A stretch of 64,000 bases of DNA, from assembly GCA_964486295.1 (NCBI GenBank), contig CAZAMF010000003.1, positions 1 to 64,000 of the forward strand. The letters run 5' to 3'. The DNA is from CALBZG01 sp964486295. Lineage in GTDB: Bacteria; Bacillota; Clostridia; Peptostreptococcales; Anaerovoracaceae. Both the position numbers and the translations under genes were made by a program. The notes beneath the pieces are model-generated. The model did not search any database and was not told where the DNA came from. It saw nothing but the letters and a program-made list of their open reading frames with translations. Below, piece by piece: positions 25,601 through 33,001 of this stretch. Each line of letters starts with the position of its first letter. Position 1 is the first letter of the stretch.

Positions 25601-28440
25601 ACAGGCCCATCGTTCTCCTGATCCTGGACAAGACCGATGAGATGGTGCTGCTGTATGAATTGTTAAAAGCCCATGAGTACTGGCGTCTGAAGGATCTCAA
25701 GGTCGACCTGGTTGTTTTAAGCAGGGAAGAGAATAGTTATATGAACCCGCTGCATTCATTGATCACTGAAATAGTCTATAATACGAAGACTCAGGATTTG
25801 TTGAATCGTCATCAGGATGTATTCATATTAAAAACCAGCACTATGACGGCTCAGGACATCAATCTGTTCTACGCCAACGCCAGGATGATCTTCAAAGGTA
25901 ACTGCGGCACGATGGAAGAACAGTCCAATACCGCCACGATGAACTATGGGGAAGCCCGGGAGCATGTCAAAGTGGCAAACAGTGCAAACAGTGCAAACAG
26001 TGAAAGACCTACGCGATCGAAGCACGAAATTGATGAACACAAAGAACTGCAGTACTTTAATGGCTTTGGCGGATTTGGAGGAGAAGGGAAAAGTTACATC
26101 ATAAAACTCGAAAAAAATCAGATGACGCCGGCGCCTTGGGTGAATGTCATAGCCAATCCGGATTTCGGATTTATGGTTTCCGAGTCAGGAGGTGGATACA
26201 CCTGGTGTGAAAACAGCAGAGAAAACAAACTCTCCCCATGGTCAAACGATCCGGTCAGTGACGAACCCGGAGAAGTTTTCTACATCCGGGACGAGTCAGG
26301 TGAAGTATGGTCGATGACACCGCTGCCCATAAGAGAAGAAGAACCTTATACCATCGAGCATGGGTTTGGATATTCAAAATTCCGACATCAAAGTCACGGG
26401 ATCGAACAGGAGCTTGTGCAGTTTGTTCCTGTTTCAGGTACGGTAAAAATCAGCATAATACAGCTTCATAACGAAAGCCGGGAGAGCAGAAGCTTAAGCG
26501 TGACTTATTACATGACACCGATCTTAGGCGTCAATATGAGTGAGACAGCCATGCACCTGGTAAGTTCTCAAACGGCGGAAGGTGCATTAATGATAGAGAA
26601 TCATTACAACAGAGAATTTGCCGACAGAGTTTGTTTTATGGATGTCTCGCTTGAGGATCGTACTCTCACTGGCGACAGAAAGGAGTTCATTGGCGGCGGA
26701 AGAATGGATTTCCCTGACTCATTGAAGGGTAAGAACTTGTCAGGGACGACCGGCGCAGGATACGATCCTTGCGGCGCAATGCAGATCAATATCAACCTTG
26801 CTGCAAATGAAACAGCAGAGATCGTTTTTGTTATGGGTATGGCCGGCAATCAGGAGGATGCACTTGAACTTGCAGGCAAGTTCAAAACTGTTCAGCAGGC
26901 AAGGGAGGCTTTAGCGGAGGTTGATCTCTTTTGGCGTGATAAACTCCAGGTAATAGAAGTAGACACACCGGACCCGGCAATGAATATCATGCTGAACGGA
27001 TGGCTTCAATATCAAGTCATTTCATGCAGGATGTGGGCCCGGACAGGGTTTTATCAGGCAGGTGGAGCCTATGGATACAGGGACCAGCTTCAGGATACAT
27101 TATCCCTGGCTGCAACCTGGCCTTCCCTTGCCAGAGAACAGATTCTAAAACATGCCGGACATCAATTCCAAGAGGGCGATGTGCTGCATTGGTGGCACGA
27201 ACCGGCCGGCAAGGGGACCAGAACCCGCAGCTCTGATGACTACTTGTGGCTCCCTTATGTGACTGCCGAATATATAAAGATATCAGGAGATTTTGACATA
27301 TTGAACTGCGAAATCCCTTATCTGCAGGAGGAACTGTTAAAAGAGCATGAAGAAGACAGATACTGCCAGCCCAAGGTCTCTTCAGAATATTATTCTCTCT
27401 ATGACCATTGTATCCGATCTGTAAATAACGCCCTCCGGTTTGGTGAGCATGGAATACCGCTCATCCGTGGAGGGGACTGGAATGATGGCATGAACAATGT
27501 AGGCTGTGAAGGAAAGGGAGAAAGTGTTTGGCTTGGCTGGTTTTTGTGCTCGACATTGGAAAAGATGATACCGATCTGCCGCGAAATGAACGATGGCGCC
27601 AGGGCAGAAGACTATTCACTGCTGACCCGAAAAATAGCAAATGCTATTGAAAATAATGGCTGGGATGGGAACTGGTATATCAGGGCGTTCTTTGATGACG
27701 GCACCCCTTTGGGCTCTGCAGCCAACAGTGAATGCAAAATCGATTCACTGGCACAAACCTGGTCAGTGATTTCAGGAATAGGGGATCCGGTAAGAGTTGA
27801 AAAAGCCATGCAGTCACTTGAGAACTATCTTGTGATGGATGAGGAAGGAATAATAAAACTCCTGACTCCTCCTTTTAATGATGGCAACTTGGAACCAGGA
27901 TATATAAAAGGATATCTCCCGGGTGTCCGAGAAAACGGCGGACAATATACCCATGCAGCAGCATGGGTTGTGGCGGCATTCGCCAGGTTGGGCGACGGCA
28001 ACAAGGCATGGGATTGCTTCCGGATCCTCAACCCTGTCAACCATGGACGCACCAACAGGGAATCCTGGATTTACAAGGTCGAGCCATATGTGATGGCTGC
28101 CGATGTTTATGGAGAGCAACCTCATATAGGAAGAGGAGGCTGGACATGGTACACCGGGGCGGCCGGGTGGATGTACAAGGCTGGGTTAGAAAGTATTCTT
28201 GGCTTTAATAAGCAAGGCGACAAATTGATCCCAGATCCGAGCATACCAGAGAAATGGGCGGAGTATACGATCCGGTACAAATATCTGCAAACAGTGTATG
28301 AGATAAAAGTAAGCAATCCAAAGGGCCTCAACAAAGGAGTGCATCAGGTTTACGTGGACGGTGAGCTTCAGGCCGATAATGCAATAAACCTAATGAATGA
28401 CAGGCTGACGCATCTAGTCGACGTACGGATGGGCACCTGA
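19645..28440 (+). CDS. giant GT84-glycoamylase-GH94 protein, cyclic beta-1,2-glucan synthase-like
   Basis: At 2931 residues this matches NdvB/Cgs-type cyclic beta-1,2-glucan synthases. Visible order: one N-terminal TM; a helical region to about 440; TM pair near 444-500; GT84 domain about 515-830 with DxD-like LDADTVLP (about 658) and the RLHRWVRGDWQL motif (803); TM cluster about 850-1015; glycoamylase-type domain about 1030-1590 (PPKHWFMLGR; MAHHQGMSL); two beta-sandwich GH94 N-domains (about 1620-1950 and 2140-2430); and a GH94 catalytic barrel about 2450-2880 with YGYRDQLQDT and GGDWNDGMNN (Asp2611 region). The chain is made from UDP-glucose at the membrane and trimmed by the phosphorylase-like part. 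TTG 19645 follows AGAGGA; ATG 19660 is an alternative. Linkage type is inferred from the family. Confidence 0.85.
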   Translation: MIIQYMNYIYILGVVILALLLLWGVLFKLQKSRNINIRDASLTVEELEEHARSMSLQHAVSSKKNILNWPVTRMNDNFSFIRQVYEDLNGDITRKHALPPAAEWLLDNYYVIEEQVNGLRKDLSKKNYYELPVLKKGPHKGVTRIFALAMELVAHTHGRIEEDTLLKYLEAYQSHNILFEREITVIPAMLRLALIENVRMICEDIIETRKQWNLADEAVEKWLAEKNDDADKIIGLFKNNGKAINVAIGAANHSFIEHLFYRLRRSGRKYSDVLRYLDENLDKFDTTTEIIAQKEHNAQAVITVSMGNCIVSLKYLSSMNWSDLFDAASYLEKILKQDPVATYSLMDINSRYYYKSEVEKIAKKYGVSELYIAKEALVLAKNAVPDIDKTTDDENQDDRKRHIGYYIVGSGLEDLERRQKKNIKFFVKFKKSTENHQGILYMLSIITFTILITFLAIGYGMNHISANPLFYAILIAAAVIIPASEIVISITNWLVCKVKKPAVFPRLELKDGIPDNMSAMVVIPALLSSKKRVDELMENMENHYLGNREKNLYFALIGAFKDSDFEKNKDDKGIVKEASDRIVALNNKYADGKKDIFYFYNRQRKYNEKDNNWTGWERKRGALMEFNDLLLGSEDTSFSFYSNELLPDANIKYVITLDADTVLPLGMAKKMIGTMAHPLNKPVIDIEKGIVTEGYGLMQPRVSFDSDSSNRSVFSRIYTGQEGLDPYASAISDVYQDLFGEGIFTGKGIYDLKVFQTVLKGKLPENAILSHDLLEGSFVRAALVSDLELVDSYPSKYNSFMARLHRWVRGDWQLIPWLRSEIHTRNKTLIKNPLSHVSKWKIADNLRRSLLTPAVMALMILGYSILPGSGIFWVGLGIASMGLPLALSLLTQIFSGGLKPDSIKRHLPGFFGIKASIFQFLLGIAFLPYQAYMALDAIVVTLTRVFVTKKNMLEWVTSADADRVQPNSLKSYLSTMGLSAAVGIFIASLSYIFKPESLTTSIVLLLAWLSSPIIACLISKDDQVQAEQLEEKDLLELRKTARKTWRYFEEFANSKNNYLAPDNFQEEPYRGIAYKTSPTNIGLGLMASLTGRDMGYTGLIETTDQLSKTMASIEKMEKWNGHLYNWYDTRTLEPLKPVYVSTVDSGNLICYLTTLVQGLKEYYEKPLIDCAFARGIQDTIRAGLDGEEQWPTDMTKFDFMEKQEKIDPVQWSKALNELIEHSMLPGSMKQEWKTKTERLARTLKQEVISFMPWVEMTSIIPEQLLNIAPAAKTNLLLELMGTNVSLKGLPDLSRDISLYCDQLTEDIRGSAGGPFEAELAWLNELKESAEKSSGFSRDFIDRYDRLIERITDVSVNTKFAALYNDRRHLFYIGYNIEEKKATNSFYDLLASEARQTSYIAIARGEVPPKHWFMLGRSLTVVDRFKGLVSWSGTMFEYLMPLLLMRSYKNTLLDETYSFVVKSQIKYGKQREMPWGTSESAYNSLDINLDYQYKAIGVPWLGLKRGLAEDAVIAPYATFLALMVNPEAAYKNIEFMKAEGMEGPYGFYEAADYTPERLEPKIKKAVIKSFMAHHQGMSLMAINNYLNANTMQNRFAKDPYVKAARLLLQEKVPLNVVFTKESKEKIQNSKATVYSDKGSYRRFTEPDFELPKSHILSNGKYFVMLTDKGTGYSRSREADISRWREDPIMDSYGTFFFIENLDGNQSWSATYAPLNVMPKNYEVVFTADKASYKRTDGDIETLTEVVVASGDNAEVRRIKLKNNGKSACTLQVTSYLELVGASHNSDLSHPAFSNLFVSTEYDPEYKVLLANRRTRHQSDRKLWIAGIPVIDGGMTGDIEYETDRAQFIGRGNHTGNPEVIERGRPLSNTVGSVLDPIFSMRARVRVEPGNTARIYFVTATADSKESIIELVEKYVQPEACDASFWLALTRSQVEAKYLNIKAREMELYQDRISDILFISPQRMKYEQNIKDNRQGQQSLWQYGISGDRPIVLLILDKTDEMVLLYELLKAHEYWRLKDLKVDLVVLSREENSYMNPLHSLITEIVYNTKTQDLLNRHQDVFILKTSTMTAQDINLFYANARMIFKGNCGTMEEQSNTATMNYGEAREHVKVANSANSANSERPTRSKHEIDEHKELQYFNGFGGFGGEGKSYIIKLEKNQMTPAPWVNVIANPDFGFMVSESGGGYTWCENSRENKLSPWSNDPVSDEPGEVFYIRDESGEVWSMTPLPIREEEPYTIEHGFGYSKFRHQSHGIEQELVQFVPVSGTVKISIIQLHNESRESRSLSVTYYMTPILGVNMSETAMHLVSSQTAEGALMIENHYNREFADRVCFMDVSLEDRTLTGDRKEFIGGGRMDFPDSLKGKNLSGTTGAGYDPCGAMQININLAANETAEIVFVMGMAGNQEDALELAGKFKTVQQAREALAEVDLFWRDKLQVIEVDTPDPAMNIMLNGWLQYQVISCRMWARTGFYQAGGAYGYRDQLQDTLSLAATWPSLAREQILKHAGHQFQEGDVLHWWHEPAGKGTRTRSSDDYLWLPYVTAEYIKISGDFDILNCEIPYLQEELLKEHEEDRYCQPKVSSEYYSLYDHCIRSVNNALRFGEHGIPLIRGGDWNDGMNNVGCEGKGESVWLGWFLCSTLEKMIPICREMNDGARAEDYSLLTRKIANAIENNGWDGNWYIRAFFDDGTPLGSAANSECKIDSLAQTWSVISGIGDPVRVEKAMQSLENYLVMDEEGIIKLLTPPFNDGNLEPGYIKGYLPGVRENGGQYTHAAAWVVAAFARLGDGNKAWDCFRILNPVNHGRTNRESWIYKVEPYVMAADVYGEQPHIGRGGWTWYTGAAGWMYKAGLESILGFNKQGDKLIPDPSIPEKWAEYTIRYKYLQTVYEIKVSNPKGLNKGVHQVYVDGELQADNAINLMNDRLTHLVDVRMGT
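25975..26001 (+). repeat. three perfect tandem copies of a 9-bp unit inside the glucan synthase-like gene
   Basis: The unit GCAAACAGT occurs three times in direct succession, in frame, encoding ANS-ANS-ANS at residues 2111-2119. It sits in a linker just before the second GH94 N-domain. Copy number changes would keep the frame and alter linker length. Confidence 0.9.
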
Positions 28441-28472
28441 TCAATCATTTATGAGATAGGAAGGGAAAAATA

Positions 28473-29372
28473 ATGAAAACAGCATTGATCATAATGGCTG
28501 CCGGAATCGGTTCACGATTTGGCGGTGGAATAAAACAGCTCGAACCTGTAGGACCTGGCGGAGAGATCATCATGGATTACTCAATTCGTGATGCCTTAGA
28601 CGCCGGATTTAATAAAATCATATTTATTATAAGAAAAGACCTGGAGAAAGACTTCAAGGAAGCCATCGGCAACCGGATAGACAAAATCTGCGATGTATCT
28701 TATGCTTTCCAGGAAATTGAGGATTTACCTGAAGGTTTTACTGCGCCGGAAGGCCGGAAGAAACCATGGGGGACCGGACAAGCATTGCTTGCATGCAAAG
28801 ATATCATCGAAGATCCTTTTGTTGTAATCAATGCAGATGACTATTATGGAAAATCGGCTTTTATCAAGGTACATGATTATTTAACCGGTTCATTAGAAGG
28901 CAGAGATGCATTTGGCCTCTGTCTGGTGGGTTTTATTTTGAAAAACACTTTGAGCGAAAATGGCGGAGTGACAAGAGGTATTTGCAGTATCGATGAAGAC
29001 TTCTATTTAAAGAATGTTCTCGAAACCCATGACATTGCAAAAGTAGGGCATGGTGCTGCTGTCCCCGAACAAGATGGAAATTTAAAACCTATTGACGCAA
29101 ACTCGTATGCTTCGATGAATATGTGGGGAGGGACAACGAAATTTCTATCAATTCTAGAGGTCGGGTTTGTGGAATTTCTTAACGGTTTGTCTTCAGATGA
29201 TATAAAGTCTGAGTACATCTTGCCTACTATCATTGATGGGCTTATCAAAAGCGGTAAAGCGAAAGTCAAACTTCTTGAAACGAAAGATAAATGGTTTGGA
29301 GTAACCTACAAAGAAGATAAGCAGATAGTGGTGGACTCCTTCAAGCAGCTTATTGCCGATGGAGTGTATTGA
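28473..29372 (+). CDS. sugar nucleotidyltransferase-like protein
   Basis: The 299-residue protein has the nucleotidyltransferase start LIIMAAGIGSRFGGGIKQLEPVGPGG, a variant of the GxGxRxxxxxxxxPK signature. A WGTGQALLACKDII segment and the metal-binding VVINADDYYG follow. These features fit enzymes joining a sugar phosphate or similar group to NTP. It lacks the left-handed beta-helix of GlmU types. It lies 32 bases after the glucan synthase-like gene with AGGAAGG before its ATG, so the two are co-transcribed. Supplying an activated sugar for the synthase is a reasonable inference, but the substrate is unknown. Confidence 0.8.
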   Translation: MKTALIIMAAGIGSRFGGGIKQLEPVGPGGEIIMDYSIRDALDAGFNKIIFIIRKDLEKDFKEAIGNRIDKICDVSYAFQEIEDLPEGFTAPEGRKKPWGTGQALLACKDIIEDPFVVINADDYYGKSAFIKVHDYLTGSLEGRDAFGLCLVGFILKNTLSENGGVTRGICSIDEDFYLKNVLETHDIAKVGHGAAVPEQDGNLKPIDANSYASMNMWGGTTKFLSILEVGFVEFLNGLSSDDIKSEYILPTIIDGLIKSGKAKVKLLETKDKWFGVTYKEDKQIVVDSFKQLIADGVY

Positions 29373-29450
29373 AAATCCTTTGCCTTGATTTGAACCAAAG
29401 GGGGTATAATATGATAATAAGGGATAAACTAAAAGGGGTGCTATTAATTA

Positions 29451-30152
29451 ATGGGGTTAGTGGGTAGTAAAAAGACTAAATTTTTGATTATTCATGGATT
29501 TGGTGGTGGAGTCGATGATGTTAAGCCTCTGGCCCAATATTTAAACTCTCTCGGCTACGATGCGGTTTGCCCGGTGTTAAAAGGACATGCGGGGACAAAA
29601 GAGGATATGAAAAAGACCACTTACAATGAGTGGATAGATTCTGCAGAACATGAGTTGTTGAGTTTGCAGAAAGAAGGGGATGAAATCTTACTGATGGGGT
29701 TTTCAATGGGTGGTCTGATTGCTTTTAATCTTGCGAGTAAATACAATATCAAGGGCATTGTAACTATTAATACACCAATTTATTATTGGAATATGAAACA
29801 AGTTACGCTTAATCTCGCGGATGATATAAAAAACAAGAAGCGCGAAAACATAAGAAGATATATACAAGCGAAAAACAATACGCCGATTTATGCATTGATT
29901 CAATTTCAGCTGCTACTGCACAAAACCAAACCCAAATTAGAGAAAATAACTTGCCCTATTCTCATGATTCAGGCAGAAGATGATGACACAGTAAGGAGAA
30001 AGAGTGTGGATTATATCAATATGCACGTTTCTTCCAATGATAAAACGATTAGATACTTTCAGGAAGGCGGCCATTTGATTCTTCTGAGTCCCGTAGCCGA
30101 AAAAGCCATTTTTTGTATTGAAGATTTTCTGCGGGACAGAGAGTTGTTTTAA
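29451..30152 (+). CDS. Est30-like carboxylesterase (alpha/beta hydrolase)
   Basis: The 233-residue hydrolase has LIIHGFGGGVDDVKPLAQYL (oxyanion HGFG), the nucleophile elbow GFSMGG (Ser85), an acidic residue in MIQAEDDDTV and the catalytic His in QEGGHLILLS, a complete triad. Length and spacing fit the Est30/YvaK carboxylesterase group and monoacylglycerol lipases. It has no signal peptide, so it is cytoplasmic. A TATAAT at 29405-29410 with a poor -35 suggests its own promoter. The natural ester is unknown. Confidence 0.85.
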   Translation: MGLVGSKKTKFLIIHGFGGGVDDVKPLAQYLNSLGYDAVCPVLKGHAGTKEDMKKTTYNEWIDSAEHELLSLQKEGDEILLMGFSMGGLIAFNLASKYNIKGIVTINTPIYYWNMKQVTLNLADDIKNKKRENIRRYIQAKNNTPIYALIQFQLLLHKTKPKLEKITCPILMIQAEDDDTVRRKSVDYINMHVSSNDKTIRYFQEGGHLILLSPVAEKAIFCIEDFLRDRELF

Positions 30153-30272
30153 GGTTCAAAGTACGACAAGTTTATGGGTATTGTTTCTTAGCGGATTGAG
30201 GGCGCCTTTATAGGCGGATTTAATTCAGAAAATATTTTTAATAGATTTGCATAATAAGGGAGGTGGGGCATT

Positions 30273-30680
30273 ATGGAAACGAACCTGGTTTTAGAGGATG
30301 TATGGAAGAGTTCGGCATGGGTGCGATTGGAATCTCAAATTTCTTGGTACGAAGCGAGGAGCAGAAAAAATAAAAGAATACATAAGACGATGCAATTTTT
30401 TCAATTAACTATGGCAATTTTAATTCCAGCCATTGTTCATATAGAACTGCCGATTACAAAATGGATTATATCTGCTTTGGGCGCATTAATAGCGACCCTT
30501 GAAGGTTTACAATATCTGAATCAATATGAAGCTCTTTGGGTTTCATATGAAGAAATTACAGGCCGGCTGAAACGCGAGAAGTATCTGTTTTTATCTTCTG
30601 CCGGTCCGTATAAAGAGTTAAGCGAGAGCGAACGACTTATACAATTGGCGGAACGCATCGAAAAAGTCATTTCTGTTTGA
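30273..30680 (+). CDS. DUF4231 family small membrane protein
   Basis: The 135-residue protein has an N-terminal amphipathic helix (WVRLESQISWYEARSRKNKR), two adjacent hydrophobic segments at about residues 48-66 and 68-85 separated by a short turn, and a helical tail (YEALWVSYEEITGRLKREKYLFLSSAGPY). This layout matches the DUF4231 family, which is related to the SLATT domains of predicted pore-forming effectors. No enzymatic partner or nucleotide cyclase is adjacent, so a role in defence is not supported here. GGGAGGTGGGG precedes ATG 30273. Confidence 0.7.
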   Translation: METNLVLEDVWKSSAWVRLESQISWYEARSRKNKRIHKTMQFFQLTMAILIPAIVHIELPITKWIISALGALIATLEGLQYLNQYEALWVSYEEITGRLKREKYLFLSSAGPYKELSESERLIQLAERIEKVISV

Positions 30681-30701
30681 ATCAACCAAGGAAACCCAAC
30701 T

Positions 30702-31024
30702 TTGTCGTGCAGATTTGGAAGACGAAATTTTTACCCCGTACATGCCGGGTGTGACGATTGCCTATTACTACAAGGGATTTATTTACAATGAAATTCCTCA
30801 TGAATTGGGCATATATTATTAGGCTATGGATAAAGATTAATTTCACCATATGGATTTGACAATGAACGAGATCACTATGCCTTTTGCGGAAGCGAAGGCA
30901 TGGCTATGTATATTTTGCGGGGGAGCACCTTTTTAAGCGTGCTGCTTAACGTGAGAGCTTTGCCAAAACAGGTATAGTGGATTGCATAGCCCGTCTGGAC
31001 GAGGACATTACTATCTGGGATTAA
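30702..31024 (+). pseudogene. decayed second copy of the DUF5050 lipoprotein gene
   Basis: The DNA resembles 18790-19449, the 3' half of the DUF5050 gene. The stretch reading CRADLEDEIFTPYMPGVTIAYYYKG matches the intact protein, then a deletion of about 30 codons follows. IYY-stop-AMDKD-stop-FHHMDL then matches IYYWAVDKEEFHHIDL, with Trp changed to a TAG stop. After a further deletion the end shows GGGGAGCACCTTTTTA and the shared final CTGGGATTA. Two stops plus frame changes make it a clear relic. It fills the gap between the genes at 30273 and 31041, so this region holds no functional gene. Confidence 0.85.
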
Positions 31025-31040
31025 TAAAGAGGGAGCCGGC

Positions 31041-31757
31041 ATGAAAAAATATCCGAGAACAGAAAAATACGATAACAACTGGATCAGCGAAAACTGGATG
31101 GGGCCGAATCCGCTTTGGCTGCTTGAGGAATTGTGCGAACACATTGACTTGAAGCCGGGCATGAAGGTGCTTGATATGGGTTGCGGGAAGGGCATTACTT
31201 CCATCTTCCTGGCGAAAGAATTTGGTGTAACGGTATTTGCCAATGACTTGTGGATCAGCGCGGCAGAGAACCTCAAGCGCTTTGAAGAAGCGGGCGTAGC
31301 CGAGCTGGTGTTCCCCATCCATGCGGAAGCCCATGCCCTGCCCTATGCCGAGGGATTCTTCGATGCGGCAATATCAATAGACAGCTACCAATATTTTGGA
31401 GCTGATGAATTGTATTTTCCCTGCACATTCTCAAAGCTGGTAAAGACCGGCGGTCAATTTGGCATCGTAATTCCGGGTTTGACGAGAGAATTCGATAAAG
31501 GCTATCCCGACACGCTTAAAGAGCATTGGGAGGGGGAAATGTTCAGCTTTCACAGCAAGAATTGGTGGCGGCATCTTTGGGAAAAGACCGGAATTGTCGA
31601 AATAACCGCTTGCTATGAACTGGAAGAACCGAAAGAAATATGGCGACCGTGGGCAAAATGGGCAAAGGACAACCTTAGTTTTAAAGATGTGGAATTTTTG
31701 GAGTCCGACACCAATAATGATATTGCGCTCATTGTCATGAGCGCCATCAGCATTTGA
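31041..31757 (+). CDS. class I SAM-dependent methyltransferase
   Basis: The 238-residue protein has the Rossmann methyltransferase core: motif I VLDMGCGKGITSIFLAKEFG, an acidic end at VFANDLW, a central LPYAEGFFDAAISIDSYQYFGADE (motif IV-like) and a following FSKLVKTGGQFGIVIPG strand. The C-terminus (WRPWAKWAKDNLSF) probably covers the substrate pocket. Substrate is unknown; relatives methylate small molecules, quinones or arsenic. The gene begins 16 bases after the DUF5050 relic and has AGAGGGAG before the ATG. Confidence 0.85.
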   Translation: MKKYPRTEKYDNNWISENWMGPNPLWLLEELCEHIDLKPGMKVLDMGCGKGITSIFLAKEFGVTVFANDLWISAAENLKRFEEAGVAELVFPIHAEAHALPYAEGFFDAAISIDSYQYFGADELYFPCTFSKLVKTGGQFGIVIPGLTREFDKGYPDTLKEHWEGEMFSFHSKNWWRHLWEKTGIVEITACYELEEPKEIWRPWAKWAKDNLSFKDVEFLESDTNNDIALIVMSAISI

Positions 31758-31798
31758 TGGTAAGAACTTGAACAAATAATCTAAAAGGTGGGGTTATT

Positions 31799-32458
31799 TT
31801 GGATAATGAAATACTAATAAGTCGTCTAAAAGCAAAACCGGATTTGAATCTATTAGTCGCTGACGCCATGGAAAACACAGCAATATTAAATTCCTTATTT
31901 GAGATTGTTTTAACAGAAACATCCGGTATTAAATATGCGTGCACAAAAATCATTCGCTTGGTGAGTGAGCAAAAGCCGGAACGCATCTATCCCTACTTTG
32001 AGGAAATTGTCAAATGGCTCCATCACAAAAACAGTTTCATCAAATGGGATGGGATCCTGACACTGTCTAATCTCGCGGCGGTCGACTATGAAGATAAGTT
32101 TGGGTCGATCTATCAGGACTATTTTGCATTGATTCAAGATTCGCAAATGATTACGGCAGCCAATGTTATTGGCAATGCGTGGAAAATTGTACTGGCTAAG
32201 CCTGAACTGGAAAGTGACATCACCAGGAGATTACTCGAAGTGCCAAAAATTATTTATATGAATAAAGGCGAACCATCGCCTGAGTGCAATTGCATCGTGT
32301 GTGGGCAGGTGCTGGATTGCTTTGAGCACTATTTTGACCGCTCCGGGAGTCAAACCGCGATGATCGATTTTGCAGAAGGACAACTAGGCAGCCGCCGAAA
32401 ATCGTTGGCAAAAAACGCTGAGAAATTTTTAAGCAACCATAAAGGCAAAAGACTATAG
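31799..32458 (+). CDS. HEAT-repeat-like helical protein of unknown function
   Basis: TTG 31799 follows AGGTGGGG. The 219-residue protein is helical with repeat-like pairs, for example RIYPYFEEIVKWLHHKNSFIKWDGILTLSNLAA and ITAANVIGNAWKIVLAKPEL, which resemble HEAT repeats. A CNCIVCGQ segment near residue 165 gives a C-x-C-x2-C cluster that might bind a metal. I do not recognise a named family. Proteins of this type often act as scaffolds. It sits among unrelated single genes, so its context is uninformative. Confidence 0.6.
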   Translation: MDNEILISRLKAKPDLNLLVADAMENTAILNSLFEIVLTETSGIKYACTKIIRLVSEQKPERIYPYFEEIVKWLHHKNSFIKWDGILTLSNLAAVDYEDKFGSIYQDYFALIQDSQMITAANVIGNAWKIVLAKPELESDITRRLLEVPKIIYMNKGEPSPECNCIVCGQVLDCFEHYFDRSGSQTAMIDFAEGQLGSRRKSLAKNAEKFLSNHKGKRL

Positions 32459-32527
32459 TCCTGAATCAACTTCTACAAATTAAGTGTTTATTAGATCTCC
32501 AGCGGATTGAACAACGGGAGGGGAATT

Positions 32528-32977
32528 ATGAGATGGAATCAGCTATTTAAGATAGACCAGATTCCTTCAATGGAAGATATAAGAGCATATATAGGCGAAG
32601 CAAAGAAGTATTGGGATGAACTGGTTTTATATATTGAGGAAACATATGATCCTAAACGTCAATTGGACTACAGCAAAGACTCCTTACAACCGGGATGGAA
32701 CGTGAAATACAAAAAAAGCGGGAAAGCCCTTTGCACTCTGTATCCTATGGAAGGATATTTTATTGTCCTTGTTGTTGTCGGACCAAAGGAAGAGGATGAA
32801 GTAAGAATTGGCATGGAAGCAGGCCCTTTTACAACATATGTTAAAGAGCTCTATGGGAAATCAGCCTATTCGCCCATGGGGAGATGGCTGATGATCGAGA
32901 TTAAGGATAAATCGGTTTTAAACGATATACGCCATTTACTTAACATCCGGATAAAGCCGAAAAAAGTAATAGGATAA
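32528..32977 (+). CDS. DUF3788 family protein
   Basis: ATG 32528 follows GGGAGGGG and is preferred to an upstream ATG at 32507. The 149-residue product shows the DUF3788 pattern: WDELVLYIEETYDPKRQLDYSKD, then PGWNVKYKKSGKALCTLYPMEGYFIVLVVVG, and a C-terminal GRWLMIEIKDKSVLNDIRHLLNIR. The fold is alpha/beta, with no catalytic motif known to me. Genes of this family often lie in stress or transfer-prone regions of Bacillota genomes. Its function is unknown. Confidence 0.75.
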   Translation: MRWNQLFKIDQIPSMEDIRAYIGEAKKYWDELVLYIEETYDPKRQLDYSKDSLQPGWNVKYKKSGKALCTLYPMEGYFIVLVVVGPKEEDEVRIGMEAGPFTTYVKELYGKSAYSPMGRWLMIEIKDKSVLNDIRHLLNIRIKPKKVIG

Positions 32978-33001
32978 CACTAGAAAGGTAAAGAGGCGTG
33001 T

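Noticed and set aside
30273..31757. DUF4231 (SLATT-like) protein plus methyltransferase as a defence system
   Set aside because: The two are separated by a pseudogene, and no nucleotide cyclase, protease or nuclease effector is adjacent. Co-location alone is not enough.
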